The notes under the pieces are model-generated. The model did no database searches, was not told the DNA's origin, and saw only the letters and a list, made by a program, of their open reading frames with translations. Below, in pieces: positions 52,379-60,902 of a DNA stretch of 64,000 nt. The stretch is from an uncultured Burkholderiales bacterium (GTDB lineage: Bacteria; Pseudomonadota; Gammaproteobacteria; Burkholderiales; Burkholderiaceae_C). Each line of letters opens with the position of its first letter. The first letter of the stretch is position 1. The DNA lies in assembly GCA_937927685.1 (NCBI GenBank), contig CALBSC010000078.1, positions 124,001-188,000 of the forward strand. The letters run 5' to 3'. The position numbers and the translations under genes were made by a program.

Positions 52379-53194
52379 TCAGTTCGCCAGACCTTTGTAG
52401 AGCATGTAGGCCGCCAGCAGGTAGAGCATGCAGGCAAACACGCGCTTGAGTTGCTTGACCGGCAGTTTGTGTGCGGTGGCGGCGCCTACCGGCGCCATGA
52501 ACACGCTACAGAACGCAATCACCACCAGCGCAGGCATCCACAGATAACCCACGGTGTAGGGGGGCAGTTCCTGCAGGGACAGTCCACTGATGACGTACCC
52601 GGTGACGTTGGCCAGGGCAATCGGGAAACCCAGCGCAGCGCTGGTGGCCACGGCGTTGTGAATGGCCACATTGCACCACGTCATGATGGGAACGCTGATG
52701 AATCCCCCGCCAGCGCCCACCAGGCCCGACAGCAGTCCGATCAGCCCACCCGCACCCAACTGGCCCACAAAACCCGGCATCTGGCGCGAGGGCGCGGGCT
52801 TCTTGTCCAGAAACATCTGGGTGGCCGAAAAGCCGACAAAGCCGCCAAAGAAAATCGCCAGCGAACTGCCCTTGACCACGGCAAAGATACCCAGACTCGC
52901 CACCAGACTGCCCAGCACGATGCCCGGGGCCAGGCCCTTGACCAGGTCCCAGCGCACGGCGCCTTTCTTGTGGTGCGCGCGCACACTCGACACGCTGGTG
53001 AAGAGGATGGTGGACATGGAGGTGGCAATGGCCATCTTCACCGCCAGGTCAGCTGGCACACCACGTTGCCCCAGCATCCAGGTCAGGAAGGGCACCAGGA
53101 CCATGCCGCCCCCAATGCCCAGCAACCCAGCCAAAAAGCCGGTGCACAGACCGAGCACGGCCAGTTCGAGGATCAGGGTAACGTCAAGAGTCAT
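52379..53194 (-). CDS. TauE/SafE family transporter
   Basis: A 271-residue permease with about eight helices. The two halves each carry the family glycine motif: G-F-L-A-G-L-L-G-I-G-G-G-M-V-L-V-P near residue 18 and L-S-G-L-V-G-A-G-G-G-F-I-S-V-P near 160. Members export sulfite, sulfoacetate or other organosulfur anions. The start at 53194 avoids the 6S RNA gene, and the longer reading has no homology. It lies right after the 6S RNA on the same strand. Confidence 0.91.
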   Translation of the reverse strand: MTLDVTLILELAVLGLCTGFLAGLLGIGGGMVLVPFLTWMLGQRGVPADLAVKMAIATSMSTILFTSVSSVRAHHKKGAVRWDLVKGLAPGIVLGSLVASLGIFAVVKGSSLAIFFGGFVGFSATQMFLDKKPAPSRQMPGFVGQLGAGGLIGLLSGLVGAGGGFISVPIMTWCNVAIHNAVATSAALGFPIALANVTGYVISGLSLQELPPYTVGYLWMPALVVIAFCSVFMAPVGAATAHKLPVKQLKRVFACMLYLLAAYMLYKGLAN

Positions 53195-53224
53195 GATGCG
53201 GGGGAGATGTGTGAGCGAAAAGGT

Positions 53225-53397
53225 GTCTGCAAAAGCCACCGGACCGTCATCCTGAACGGTGGGGTTCAGGTGGGCAAGGTCAGACTGGCGTTGGGTTCAT
53301 CTGACGCGAGACGATCACGCTCACCAGCCGATGTTCCAAGCCCTGGCTCATATGAGCATTGGTTCAAGGAAATATAAAGTCCGACGGTTTTGCAGAC
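53225..53397 (-). ncRNA. ssrS: 6S RNA
   Basis: A roughly 173-base RNA downstream of zapA, the conserved location of 6S RNA. The 5' GTCTGCAAAACCGTCGGAC and 3' GTCCGGTGGCTTTTGCAGAC ends pair almost perfectly as the closing stem. The central region contains CCTTGAACCAATGCTC and GGCTGGTGAGCGTGATCG, which parallel the E. coli 6S central bubble (CCCTGAGCCGAT; GGTTGGTGAGCATGCTCG). A TACAAT -10 (53409-53404) ends seven bases before the predicted first base, and TTTT follows the 3' end. 6S binds sigma70 RNA polymerase in stationary phase. Ends are approximate. Confidence 0.9.
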
Positions 53398-53465
53398 CCG
53401 TCCATTGTAGGGGAAGGGTCAGAACCCGGCGTCAACTGCGCGGGACGACGCGGGGGTGTCAGGGG

Positions 53466-53765
53466 TCAGAGCAGCTGGCCGTCGTGTCCCAGCGCGGTAT
53501 CGAGCCGCTCCAGCAGGGACTGCAATTGCGCCTGGCTGTCGGCCGGGACGTCGGCGGGGGCGGTGGAGCGCTCGGTGAGGTCGAAGGCCAGGTTGAGTGC
53601 GGCCAGCACGGCAATGCGGTCGCGCGCCTTGATCTTGCCCGCGTCGCGAATCTTGCACATGGCCGCGTCGACACGGTCCACGGCGGCCTGCAGGCGGGCT
53701 TCACCCCCTTCAGGGCAACCGAGCAAATAGCCCTGTCCCATGATCTGCACCTCGACCTGCTTCAT
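53466..53765 (-). CDS. zapA: cell division protein ZapA
   Basis: A 99-residue FtsZ-ring stabiliser. It opens M-K-Q-V-E-V-Q-I-M-G-Q-G-Y, the usual ZapA beta-strand start, followed by G-C-P-E-G-G-E-A-R-L-Q-A-A and a long helix with R-D-R-I-A-V-L-A-A-L-N-L-A. It overlaps the zapB-like stop by four bases and is followed by 6S RNA. Confidence 0.93.
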   Translation of the reverse strand: MKQVEVQIMGQGYLLGCPEGGEARLQAAVDRVDAAMCKIRDAGKIKARDRIAVLAALNLAFDLTERSTAPADVPADSQAQLQSLLERLDTALGHDGQLL

Positions 53766-53983
53766 TCGCTCTCCTTCGCGCTGGCTTCCTGGGGCAAGCG
53801 GTCGAGCAGGGCGTCAATGCGGTTGCGCGCCGCGCCCAGTCGGGATTTGAGGTTGTCACGCTCGCGGGAGAGTTGCTCGATCTGTGCTTGCAACAAGACG
53901 TTGGTGCGCTGCAGTTCGCCATGGCGCAGCAACAAACGCTCGACGCGCTCAGCGAGTTGTTCCAGGATGGACGGGGCGGCCAT
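53762..53983 (-). CDS. zapB: ZapB-like coiled-coil cell division protein
   Basis: A 73-residue, almost wholly coiled-coil protein with heptads across residues about 6-60 (L-E-Q-L-A-E-R-V-E-R-L-L-L-R onward). Linkage to zapA by an ATGA overlap supports a role at the FtsZ ring. The name rests mainly on size, coiled coil and position. Confidence 0.8.
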   Translation of the reverse strand: MAAPSILEQLAERVERLLLRHGELQRTNVLLQAQIEQLSRERDNLKSRLGAARNRIDALLDRLPQEASAKESE

Positions 53984-54041
53984 GGTGGCATTCTACGGCG
54001 ACACCGGGGTCTCTGTCGGCTTCGATCACAATCGGGACACC

Positions 54042-54842
54042 ATGAATTTGTTGCCTTCCCGCATCGTGTGCCTGACCGAGGAGACCACCGAGTGGTTGTA
54101 CCTGCTCGGGGAGCAGGACCGCATTGTCGGCATTTCGGGTTACACCGTGCGCCCGCCCCAAGCCAGGCGGGACAAACCACGGGTCAGTGCCTTTCTCACC
54201 GCCAAGATTGATCGCATCCTGGCGCTCGAGCCCGATTGCGTGTTCGGGTTTTCCGATCTGCAGGCCGACATAGCCTCGGCACTCATCCGGGCCGGGGTGC
54301 AGGTCACCGTGTTCAACCAGCGCAGCGTGGACCAGATTTTTGCCATGCTGTTTCAGGTGGCAGCCATGGTGGGGCAGGCCGAGCGCGGACAAATCTTGCT
54401 GCAGGGCTATCGCCGGCGGCTGGACGAGATGGCGGCCCTCACACGCCACTGGCCGCGTCGACCCCGCGTGTATTTCGAAGAGTGGGATGTGCCGGCGATC
54501 AGCGGCATCCGCTGGGTGTCCGAGTTGCTGGCCATCGCCGGCGGCGACGATTGCTTTCCCGAGCTGGCGCAGCAGGCCCTGGGCAAGGACCGCATCATTG
54601 CCGACCCCCTGGCGGTGGTGGCGCGTTCTCCCGACCTGATCTTGGGCTCGTGGTGCGGCAAGAAATTCCGGCCTGAACAAGTCGCTGCCCGTGCCGGTTG
54701 GTCGGATGTGCCCGCCGTGCGGGACGGCGAGCTGCACGAAATTAAATCGGCCACCATCCTGCAGCCCGGGCCCGCCGCCCTGATCGACGGGGTGGAGCAG
54801 ATGCATCGTCTGTGTGCCCGCTGGGTGGCGTCCCGTGGATAA
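54042..54842 (+). CDS. cobalamin/iron-siderophore-binding-type protein (BtuF fold), no signal peptide
   Basis: A 266-residue periplasmic-binding-fold protein of the BtuF/FepB class. R-I-V-C-L-T-E-E-T-T-E-W-L-Y-L-L-G opens it. S-A-F-L-T-A-K-I-D-R-I-L-A-L-E-P-D-C-V near residue 50, E-E-W-D near 145 and G-S-W-C-G-K-K-F follow. No signal peptide is present at the ATG at 54042. An earlier ATG at 53982 overlaps the zapB start and adds a non-hydrophobic extension. With no permease or ATPase nearby, a cytoplasmic binding role or a lost export signal are both possible. Confidence 0.82.
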   Translation: MNLLPSRIVCLTEETTEWLYLLGEQDRIVGISGYTVRPPQARRDKPRVSAFLTAKIDRILALEPDCVFGFSDLQADIASALIRAGVQVTVFNQRSVDQIFAMLFQVAAMVGQAERGQILLQGYRRRLDEMAALTRHWPRRPRVYFEEWDVPAISGIRWVSELLAIAGGDDCFPELAQQALGKDRIIADPLAVVARSPDLILGSWCGKKFRPEQVAARAGWSDVPAVRDGELHEIKSATILQPGPAALIDGVEQMHRLCARWVASRG

Positions 54843-55055
54843 CTACCTCGCAGGGGTGACCGGCCGGGTTCAGGGGGCAGTGCCTGGCAGTGCGCATGGC
54901 CCACAGAAAGCGCCTGCATCCCGCGTGACAGCTGAAGGCCAGGCCACGCGCCAACTTCGCAATAATTGACGCAGTTGAAAACACGACCCCACACGACCAG
55001 CCCGCGCTCCACGACCGGATGGAGCTTTCCAGTTTTTTGAATCACGAGAACCCCC

Positions 55056-56216
55056 ATGCTGCAAACACCAGACGCCTACCAAGAAATCCGCGAAGCCATT
55101 CGGGCCTTGTGCGCCGAATATCCGGATGAGTATTTCCGAAAGATTGACGAGCAGCGCGCCTACCCCGAAGCATTCGTCGATGCCCTGACCCAGGCCGGCT
55201 GGCTCGCCGCCATGATTCCCCAGGAATACGGTGGCTCGGGGCTGGGCCTGGCCGAAGCCTCGGTCATCATGGAAGAAATCAACCGCAATGGCGGCAATGC
55301 CGGCGCCTGTCACGGTCAGATGTACAACATGGGGACCCTGCTGCGCCATGGCTCCCAGCAGCAAAAGGAGTTTTACCTGCCCAAGATTGCCACCGGCGAA
55401 TGGCGCCTGCAATCCATGGGCGTGACCGAGCCCACCACGGGCACCGACACCACCAAGATCAAGACCACCGCCGTGAAGAAAGGCGACCGCTACGTGGTCA
55501 ATGGCCAGAAGGTCTGGATCTCGCGAGTCCAGCACTCCGACTGGATGATTCTGTTGGCGCGCACCACCCCGCTGGCCGATGTGAAGCGAAAGTCCGAAGG
55601 CATGTCGATCTTCATGGTGGACTTGAAACAAGCCATTGGCAACGGATTGACGGTGCGGCCCATCGCCAACATGGTCAACCACGAAACCAACGAACTGTTT
55701 TTCGAGAACCTGGAAATTCCCGAAGAGAACCTCATCGGCCAGGAGGGCATGGGCTTCAAGTACATCCTCGACGGATTGAACGCCGAGCGCACCCTCATTG
55801 CCGCCGAATGCATCGGCGACGGCTACTGGTTCATCGACCGTGTGAGCCGCTATGCCAACGAGCGTGTGGTGTTTGGTCGTCCCATCGGTCAGAACCAGGG
55901 CGTGCAGTTCCCGATCGCCGACGCCTACATCGAAGTGGAGGCCGCCAACCTCATGCGCTTCAAGGCCTGCGAACTGTTTGACGCGCACCAACCCTGTGGC
56001 GCCGAGGCCAACATGGCCAAGTACCTGGCGGCCAAGGCCAGCTGGGAGGCGGCCAACGTGTGCATCCAGTACCACGGCGGTTTCGGCTTTGCCTGCGAAT
56101 ACGATGTCGAACGCAAGTTCCGTGAAACCCGCCTGTACCAGGTGGCGCCGGTCTCCACCAACATGGTGTACTCGTACATCGCCGAGCACGTGCTGGGCTT
56201 GCCGCGCTCCTTCTGA
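55056..56216 (+). CDS. acyl-CoA dehydrogenase
   Basis: A 386-residue FAD enzyme that introduces an alpha,beta double bond into an acyl-CoA. M-G-V-T-E-P-T-T-G-T-D-T is the FAD/substrate loop near residue 125. The later Y-H-G-G-F-G-F-A-C-E-Y-D-V-E-R-K-F-R-E-T-R resembles the C-terminal signature of the family. It is followed closely by a class III CoA-transferase, pointing to degradation of a particular organic acid. The 213 bases upstream hold no other feature that I can recognise. Confidence 0.92.
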   Translation: MLQTPDAYQEIREAIRALCAEYPDEYFRKIDEQRAYPEAFVDALTQAGWLAAMIPQEYGGSGLGLAEASVIMEEINRNGGNAGACHGQMYNMGTLLRHGSQQQKEFYLPKIATGEWRLQSMGVTEPTTGTDTTKIKTTAVKKGDRYVVNGQKVWISRVQHSDWMILLARTTPLADVKRKSEGMSIFMVDLKQAIGNGLTVRPIANMVNHETNELFFENLEIPEENLIGQEGMGFKYILDGLNAERTLIAAECIGDGYWFIDRVSRYANERVVFGRPIGQNQGVQFPIADAYIEVEAANLMRFKACELFDAHQPCGAEANMAKYLAAKASWEAANVCIQYHGGFGFACEYDVERKFRETRLYQVAPVSTNMVYSYIAEHVLGLPRSF

Positions 56217-56227
56217 AGGGATTCACC

Positions 56228-57415
56228 ATGCCTCGCCCGCTGGACGGCATCACCGTCGTGTCCCTGGAGCACGCGATTGCGGCGCCGTTTTGCACGCGGC
56301 AACTCGCCGACCTCGGGGCCCGGGTCATCAAGATTGAACGCCCCGGCGTGGGCGATTTTGCCCGCGCCTACGACGCGCGGGTGAAGGGTCAGTCGTCGCA
56401 CTTTGTGTGGACCAACCGATCCAAGGAAAGCCTGGCGCTGGACCTCAAGCAACCGCTGGCCCAGGAGGTCTTGCGCGAGTTGTTGGCGCGCGCCGATGTG
56501 CTGGTGCAAAACCTGGCACCCGGTGCCACCGCCCGCATGGGCTTGTCATTTGAGGCCTTGCATGCCGAGTTCCCGCGCCTCATCGTGTGCGACATTTCCG
56601 GGTACGGCGACGATGGTCCCTACCGTGACAAGAAAGCCTACGACCTGCTGATTCAAAGCGAGGCCGGATTCCTGTCCGTGACCGGTACGCCTGACGCGCC
56701 GAGCAAGGCGGGCATCTCGGTGGCTGACATCGCCGCGGGCATGTATGCCTACACCAACATCCTCTCGGCCTTGTTGCTGCGACAGACCACGGGGGAGGGC
56801 AGTCACATCGACGTGTCCATGCTCGAGGCCTTGGCCGAGTGGATGAGCTTCCCGATGTACTACGCCTTTGACGGCGCGCCTGCACCGGTGCGGGCGGCGG
56901 CTTCGCATGCCAGCATCTACCCCTACGGACCCTTTCCGGCCGGCGATGGCGGCACCGTGATGCTGGGCTTGCAAAACGAGCGCGAATGGAAGGTGTTTTG
57001 CGAGCAGGTGTTGCTGCAACCCGCGCTGGCAGGGGATCCGCGTTTTGACAGCAACAAGCACCGCCATGAACACCGCGATGCACTCCAGGCCCTGATTGCC
57101 CAGGCCTTTTCCGCCTTGACGACGCAGCAAGTGGTCGATCGCCTGGAGCAGGCGCAGATTGCCAATGCCCGCATGAACGACATGGCTGACGTCTGGGCGC
57201 ACCCCCAACTGCAGGCGCGAGGACGCTGGCGTGACATCCAGACGCCGGCAGGACCGGTGCCCGCGTTGCTGCCTCCGGGGCGCAACAGTGCTTTCGAGGC
57301 GCGAATGGATGCCATCCCTGCCGTGGGCGAGCACACCGAAGCCCTGTTGCGCGAACTGGGGTGGGACGATCACCGCATGGCCGGACTCCTTCCCCCGACG
57401 CCCTCACCGACCTGA
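56228..57415 (+). CDS. CaiB/BaiF family CoA-transferase
   Basis: A 395-residue class III CoA-transferase. P-L-D-G-I-T-V-V-S-L-E-H-A-I-A-A-P-F opens it and R-V-I-K-I-E-R-P-G-V-G-D-F-A-R follows. The catalytic aspartate lies in I-S-V-A-D-I-A-A-G-M-Y near residue 169. It moves CoA between carboxylic acids, probably activating the acid that the adjacent dehydrogenase oxidises. It starts 11 bases after that gene. Confidence 0.93.
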   Translation: MPRPLDGITVVSLEHAIAAPFCTRQLADLGARVIKIERPGVGDFARAYDARVKGQSSHFVWTNRSKESLALDLKQPLAQEVLRELLARADVLVQNLAPGATARMGLSFEALHAEFPRLIVCDISGYGDDGPYRDKKAYDLLIQSEAGFLSVTGTPDAPSKAGISVADIAAGMYAYTNILSALLLRQTTGEGSHIDVSMLEALAEWMSFPMYYAFDGAPAPVRAAASHASIYPYGPFPAGDGGTVMLGLQNEREWKVFCEQVLLQPALAGDPRFDSNKHRHEHRDALQALIAQAFSALTTQQVVDRLEQAQIANARMNDMADVWAHPQLQARGRWRDIQTPAGPVPALLPPGRNSAFEARMDAIPAVGEHTEALLRELGWDDHRMAGLLPPTPSPT

Positions 57416-57518
57416 GGGGTATCTTTGGTTCTACGACTTTTGCACGACAATGTCGGGCGAAGCGTCAAGGCACAACGCCGACGCGTGGCTGTTCACAGAT
57501 AACAAGAGGAGTCGACAC

Positions 57519-58517
57519 ATGCCAAAGACCATGACGAACTGGCCCCGTTCCCTGCGGGGCGCACTGGCCTTGCTGAGCCTGTTCACGGGCTTGCAGGCCA
57601 CGGCCCAGACGGGCTTTCCTGACAAGCCGATTGCGCTGGTCGTGCCCTTTGCGGCCGGGGGCCCCACCGATGTGGTGGCCCGCATGCTGGCCATCCCCAT
57701 GGGCCGCGCCCTGGGCCAGCCCGTGCTGGTCGAAAACACGGTGGGGGCGGGCGGCACCATCGCCGCGCAACGCGTGGCCCGTGCCGCGCCCAACGGCCAC
57801 ACGCTATTCATCCACCACATGGGCATGTCCACGGCCCCGGCCCTGTACAAGAAACTTGGCTTCGATCCGCTCAAGGATTTCGAATACATCGGCCAGGTGG
57901 TGGACGTGCCGATGACCCTGCTGGCGCGCAAGGACTTCCCGGCCAACAACTACCCCGAGTTGCTGGCTTACATCAAGGCCAACAAGGACAAGGTGTCGCT
58001 GGCCAACGCCGGTCTCGGCGCGGTGTCTCACCTGTGTGGGTTGCTCTTCACCAGCCAGATTGGCGTGGATTTGCAGACCATCCCCTACAAAGGCACGGGT
58101 CCTGCCATGAACGATTTGTTGGGCGGACAGGTCGACTTGCTGTGCGACCAGACCACGCAGACCGTGCCGATGATCCGCGAGGGACGCGTCAAGGCCTTCG
58201 GTGCCACCACGCTCACCCGCTTGCAGGCACTGCCCAACCTGCCCACCCTGGACGAGCAAGGCCTCAAGGGCTTCGAGGTCAAGGTGTGGCACGGCATGTA
58301 CGCACCCAAGGGCACCCCGCCCGCTGTCATCGACAAGCTGGTGGCGGCCCTGCGCGCGGCGGTGCAGGACCCCACGGTCAAACAACGTCTGACCGAGTTG
58401 AGTTCGGACGTGCCCCCGATGGATAAGATCACCCCGCAAGGACTCAGGACCCACCTCGAGGCCGAGATCAAGAAGTGGGGCCCTGTGATCCAGAAGGCGG
58501 GCATCTACGCCGACTGA
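57519..58517 (+). CDS. tripartite tricarboxylate transporter-type substrate-binding protein
   Basis: A 332-residue Bug/TctC-family periplasmic protein. A signal peptide runs to about residue 30 (L-Q-A-T-A-Q-T-G). F-P-D-K-P-I-A-L-V-V-P-F-A-A-G-G-P-T-D-V-V-A-R and V-E-N-T-V-G-A-G-G-T-I-A follow, the two carboxylate-binding loops of this family. AAGAGGAG precedes the ATG. No TctA or TctB gene is adjacent, which is common for Burkholderiales Bug proteins. Its neighbours suggest an organic-acid ligand. Confidence 0.94.
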   Translation: MPKTMTNWPRSLRGALALLSLFTGLQATAQTGFPDKPIALVVPFAAGGPTDVVARMLAIPMGRALGQPVLVENTVGAGGTIAAQRVARAAPNGHTLFIHHMGMSTAPALYKKLGFDPLKDFEYIGQVVDVPMTLLARKDFPANNYPELLAYIKANKDKVSLANAGLGAVSHLCGLLFTSQIGVDLQTIPYKGTGPAMNDLLGGQVDLLCDQTTQTVPMIREGRVKAFGATTLTRLQALPNLPTLDEQGLKGFEVKVWHGMYAPKGTPPAVIDKLVAALRAAVQDPTVKQRLTELSSDVPPMDKITPQGLRTHLEAEIKKWGPVIQKAGIYAD

Positions 58518-58561
58518 GTGTCGAGCCCGACCCCCGTTGACCCCTGACACAGCGAGATTTC

Positions 58562-58792
58562 ATGGCCGACCTCAAGTTGAACCCGCACCTGCATTTTCCT
58601 GGTCAGGCCCCCCTGGCCGATCCTGCGGCCAGTGATGAGTTCTATGAGTGCCTCATGGATGCGCATCAAGGCTTGAGCGAGGACCAAAGCCATCTGCTGA
58701 ATGCACGGCTCATCCTGTTGCTGGCCAACCAGGTCGGGGATGTGTCGCAACTCAAGGCGCTCATTGCCACGGCTCGCGAAGACGTGGTGTGA
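58562..58792 (+). CDS. DUF2783 domain protein
   Basis: A 76-residue protein with F-Y-E-C-L-M-D-A-H-Q-G-L-S-E-D-Q-S and L-N-A-R-L-I-L-L-L-A-N-Q-V-G-D, the DUF2783 pattern. No function is established. The family commonly sits beside catabolic genes and binding proteins of this type. It follows the binding protein by 44 bases on the same strand. Confidence 0.85.
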   Translation: MADLKLNPHLHFPGQAPLADPAASDEFYECLMDAHQGLSEDQSHLLNARLILLLANQVGDVSQLKALIATAREDVV

Positions 58793-58819
58793 GCGTGGGT
58801 GGGGCTAGAAGCAGGTGCC

Positions 58820-59458
58820 TCAGGGCGCTGCGGTCTTGGGCTTGAAGTCACAGCAGGCTGCGACCTGGCATTGCCAGCACTGCGGCTTGCGCGCCTGGCA
58901 CACATAGCGACCATGCAGAATCAGCCAATGGTGCGCATGCACCATGAAGCGTTGGGGCACTCGTTTCAATAACTTCAATTCCACCGCCAGTGGTGTGGCA
59001 CCTGGCGCCAGGCCGGTGCGGTTGCTCACACGAAAAATATGGGTGTCCACCGCCATGGTGGGTTCGCCAAAGGCCACGTTCAGCACCACGTTGGCCGTTT
59101 TGCGGCCCACGCCGGGCAGGGCTTCCAGGGCTTCGCGTGAGCGCGGAACTTCGCCGCCATGCTGCTCGACCAGGATGCGACAGGTCTCGAGCAGGTGTCG
59201 GGCCTTGCTGCGGTACAGCCCGATGGTGCGGATGTAGGACTCCAACCCGTCCTGTCCCAACGCCAGGATGCGAGCGGGCGTGTTAGCCACCGGGAACAGG
59301 CGTCGGGTGGCCTTGTTCACACCCACATCGGTGGCTTGGGCAGACAACAGCACGGCAGCCAGCAACTCGAACACACTCGTGTAGGCCAACTCGGTGACAG
59401 GGTGTGGATTGGCTCGCTCAAGCGTGGCGAAAAAGGTGTGAATCTTCTCGGGAGTCAT
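58820..59458 (-). CDS. nth: endonuclease III
   Basis: A 212-residue DNA glycosylase/AP lyase for oxidised pyrimidines. The helix-hairpin-helix L-P-G-V-G-R-K-T-A-N-V-V-L contains the catalytic lysine, and A-V-D-T-H-I-F-R-V the aspartate. The C-terminal cysteines follow the C-x6-C-x2-C-x5-C spacing of the 4Fe-4S cluster. It converges on the DUF2783 gene. Confidence 0.97.
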   Translation of the reverse strand: MTPEKIHTFFATLERANPHPVTELAYTSVFELLAAVLLSAQATDVGVNKATRRLFPVANTPARILALGQDGLESYIRTIGLYRSKARHLLETCRILVEQHGGEVPRSREALEALPGVGRKTANVVLNVAFGEPTMAVDTHIFRVSNRTGLAPGATPLAVELKLLKRVPQRFMVHAHHWLILHGRYVCQARKPQCWQCQVAACCDFKPKTAAP

Positions 59459-59605
59459 GGGGTTGGAGCCGTGGTGGTTCTGGGCGCATTATCGATGCAG
59501 TGCGCGGACCCGACGCCTACAATGGGGACTGATTCCATGATCGCAGTCCGCTGACCTTCGCTCATCGTCTGTCGGCGGGCGGGCACGAACAACGTCGAGA
59601 ACACC

Positions 59606-60802
59606 ATGCAGTTTGCACAACGCCTGAACAATGTTGAAACCTCCGCCATCCGCGAGCTCTTCAAGCTCCTGGGCAAACCCGGCATCATCAGTTTTGCCGG
59701 CGGCTTTCCGGACAGTGCCATGTTCGATGTCGAGGGCATTCGCCAGGCCAGCGCACGAGCCCTGGAGCACGAGGCTGGCCCCTCGCTGCAATACGGTGCC
59801 ACCGAGGGCTACAACCCCTTGCGCGAACAACTGGCGCAGTTCATGGCCGGCAAGGGCGTGCGTGACCTCTCCAGCGATGGATTGATCGTCACCACCGGCA
59901 GCCAGCAGGCGCTGGATCTGCTGGCCAAGGTCATGCTGGACCCGGGCGATGTGGCCCTGGTCGAAGCCCCCACCTTCCTCGCCACCATCCAATGCTTCCG
60001 TCTGTATGGGCCCCGCGTGCTGGGCGTGCCGGTGGATGCACAGGGCGTGGATGTGGAGGCACTCGAGCGCATGATCATTGAGCATCGCCCCAAGCTGGTC
60101 TACCTGGTGCCCACCTTTGGCAACCCCAGCGGCAGCATGCTGAGCCTGGCGCGTCGCCGCCGGGTGCTGGAGCTGGCGGTGAAGCACCAGACGCTGGTGA
60201 TCGAGGACGACCCGTATGGCGACCTGTACTTTGGCGAAGCGCCGCCGCCCACCCTGCTGTCGCTGAGCCATGAGGTACCGGGCAGCCGCGACTGGCTGGC
60301 TTACTGCGGCAGCATGAGCAAGGTGCTGAGCCCCGGTTTGCGTGTGGGCTGGCTGATTGCCCCCGCCGCCATCCTGTCGCGCGCCACCATGTGCAAGCAG
60401 TTCAGCGATGCGCACACTTCCACCTTCGCCCAGGCGACGGCGTCGCAATACTTGCAGTCCGGTCGCATGCCCAACACGCTGGCCGAGGTTCGACGTGTCT
60501 ACGCCGAACGTGCCAGCACCATGGGCGCAGCCCTGCGCCAGCACCTGCGTGATGCGATTGCCTTTGATCAACCCCAGGGCGGGCTGTTTTTCTGGGCCCG
60601 TCTCACCGGCGCGGGAGGGGCTGTCCGTGATGGCGCCGAACTGGCCAAACGCGCCATCGAGCAAGGCGTGGCCTTTGTGCCCGGCGCGCCTTTTTATGCC
60701 GACAACCCCGACGCCAGCACCCTGCGCCTGAGTTTCGCCACCGCCGATGTGCCCAAAATCGAAGAAGGTATCGCGCGCCTGGGCCGAGCCCTGAAAGGCT
60801 GA
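59606..60802 (+). CDS. PLP-dependent aminotransferase (2-aminoadipate transaminase-like)
   Basis: A 398-residue fold-type I aminotransferase. I-S-F-A-G-G-F-P-D is near residue 31, T-T-G-S-Q-Q-A-L-D-L near 93 and Y-L-V-P-T-F-G-N-P-S-G near 166. The PLP lysine lies in C-G-S-M-S-K-V-L-S-P-G-L-R-V-G-W. It is of the LysN/MocR-catalytic-domain type but lacks a DNA-binding domain. The substrate is unknown. The gap to nth shows only promoter-sized sequence. Confidence 0.9.
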   Translation: MQFAQRLNNVETSAIRELFKLLGKPGIISFAGGFPDSAMFDVEGIRQASARALEHEAGPSLQYGATEGYNPLREQLAQFMAGKGVRDLSSDGLIVTTGSQQALDLLAKVMLDPGDVALVEAPTFLATIQCFRLYGPRVLGVPVDAQGVDVEALERMIIEHRPKLVYLVPTFGNPSGSMLSLARRRRVLELAVKHQTLVIEDDPYGDLYFGEAPPPTLLSLSHEVPGSRDWLAYCGSMSKVLSPGLRVGWLIAPAAILSRATMCKQFSDAHTSTFAQATASQYLQSGRMPNTLAEVRRVYAERASTMGAALRQHLRDAIAFDQPQGGLFFWARLTGAGGAVRDGAELAKRAIEQGVAFVPGAPFYADNPDASTLRLSFATADVPKIEEGIARLGRALKG

Positions 60803-60871
60803 GGCCAGCAGGGCTGAGTCCTGGCCGGTGAATGTCGGACCACCGAACTGCCGGTTGTCCGGGTTCGGACA
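60803..60871. terminator. two hairpins between convergent aminotransferase and gcvP genes
   Basis: GGCCAG...CTGGCC (60803-60826) directly follows the aminotransferase stop. TGTCCG-GGTT-CGGACA (60856-60871) is a tight tetraloop hairpin. Neither has a T-run. Together they probably separate the convergent genes. Confidence 0.4.
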
Positions 60872-60902
60872 GGCAAGCCCACGCGCTCGCGTGTTGAACG
60901 GG

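Noticed and set aside
54843..55055. Cobalamin riboswitch between the BtuF-like and acyl-CoA dehydrogenase genes
   Set aside because: I looked for a B12-box-like sequence on both strands and found none; the gap shows no other structured motif I can support.
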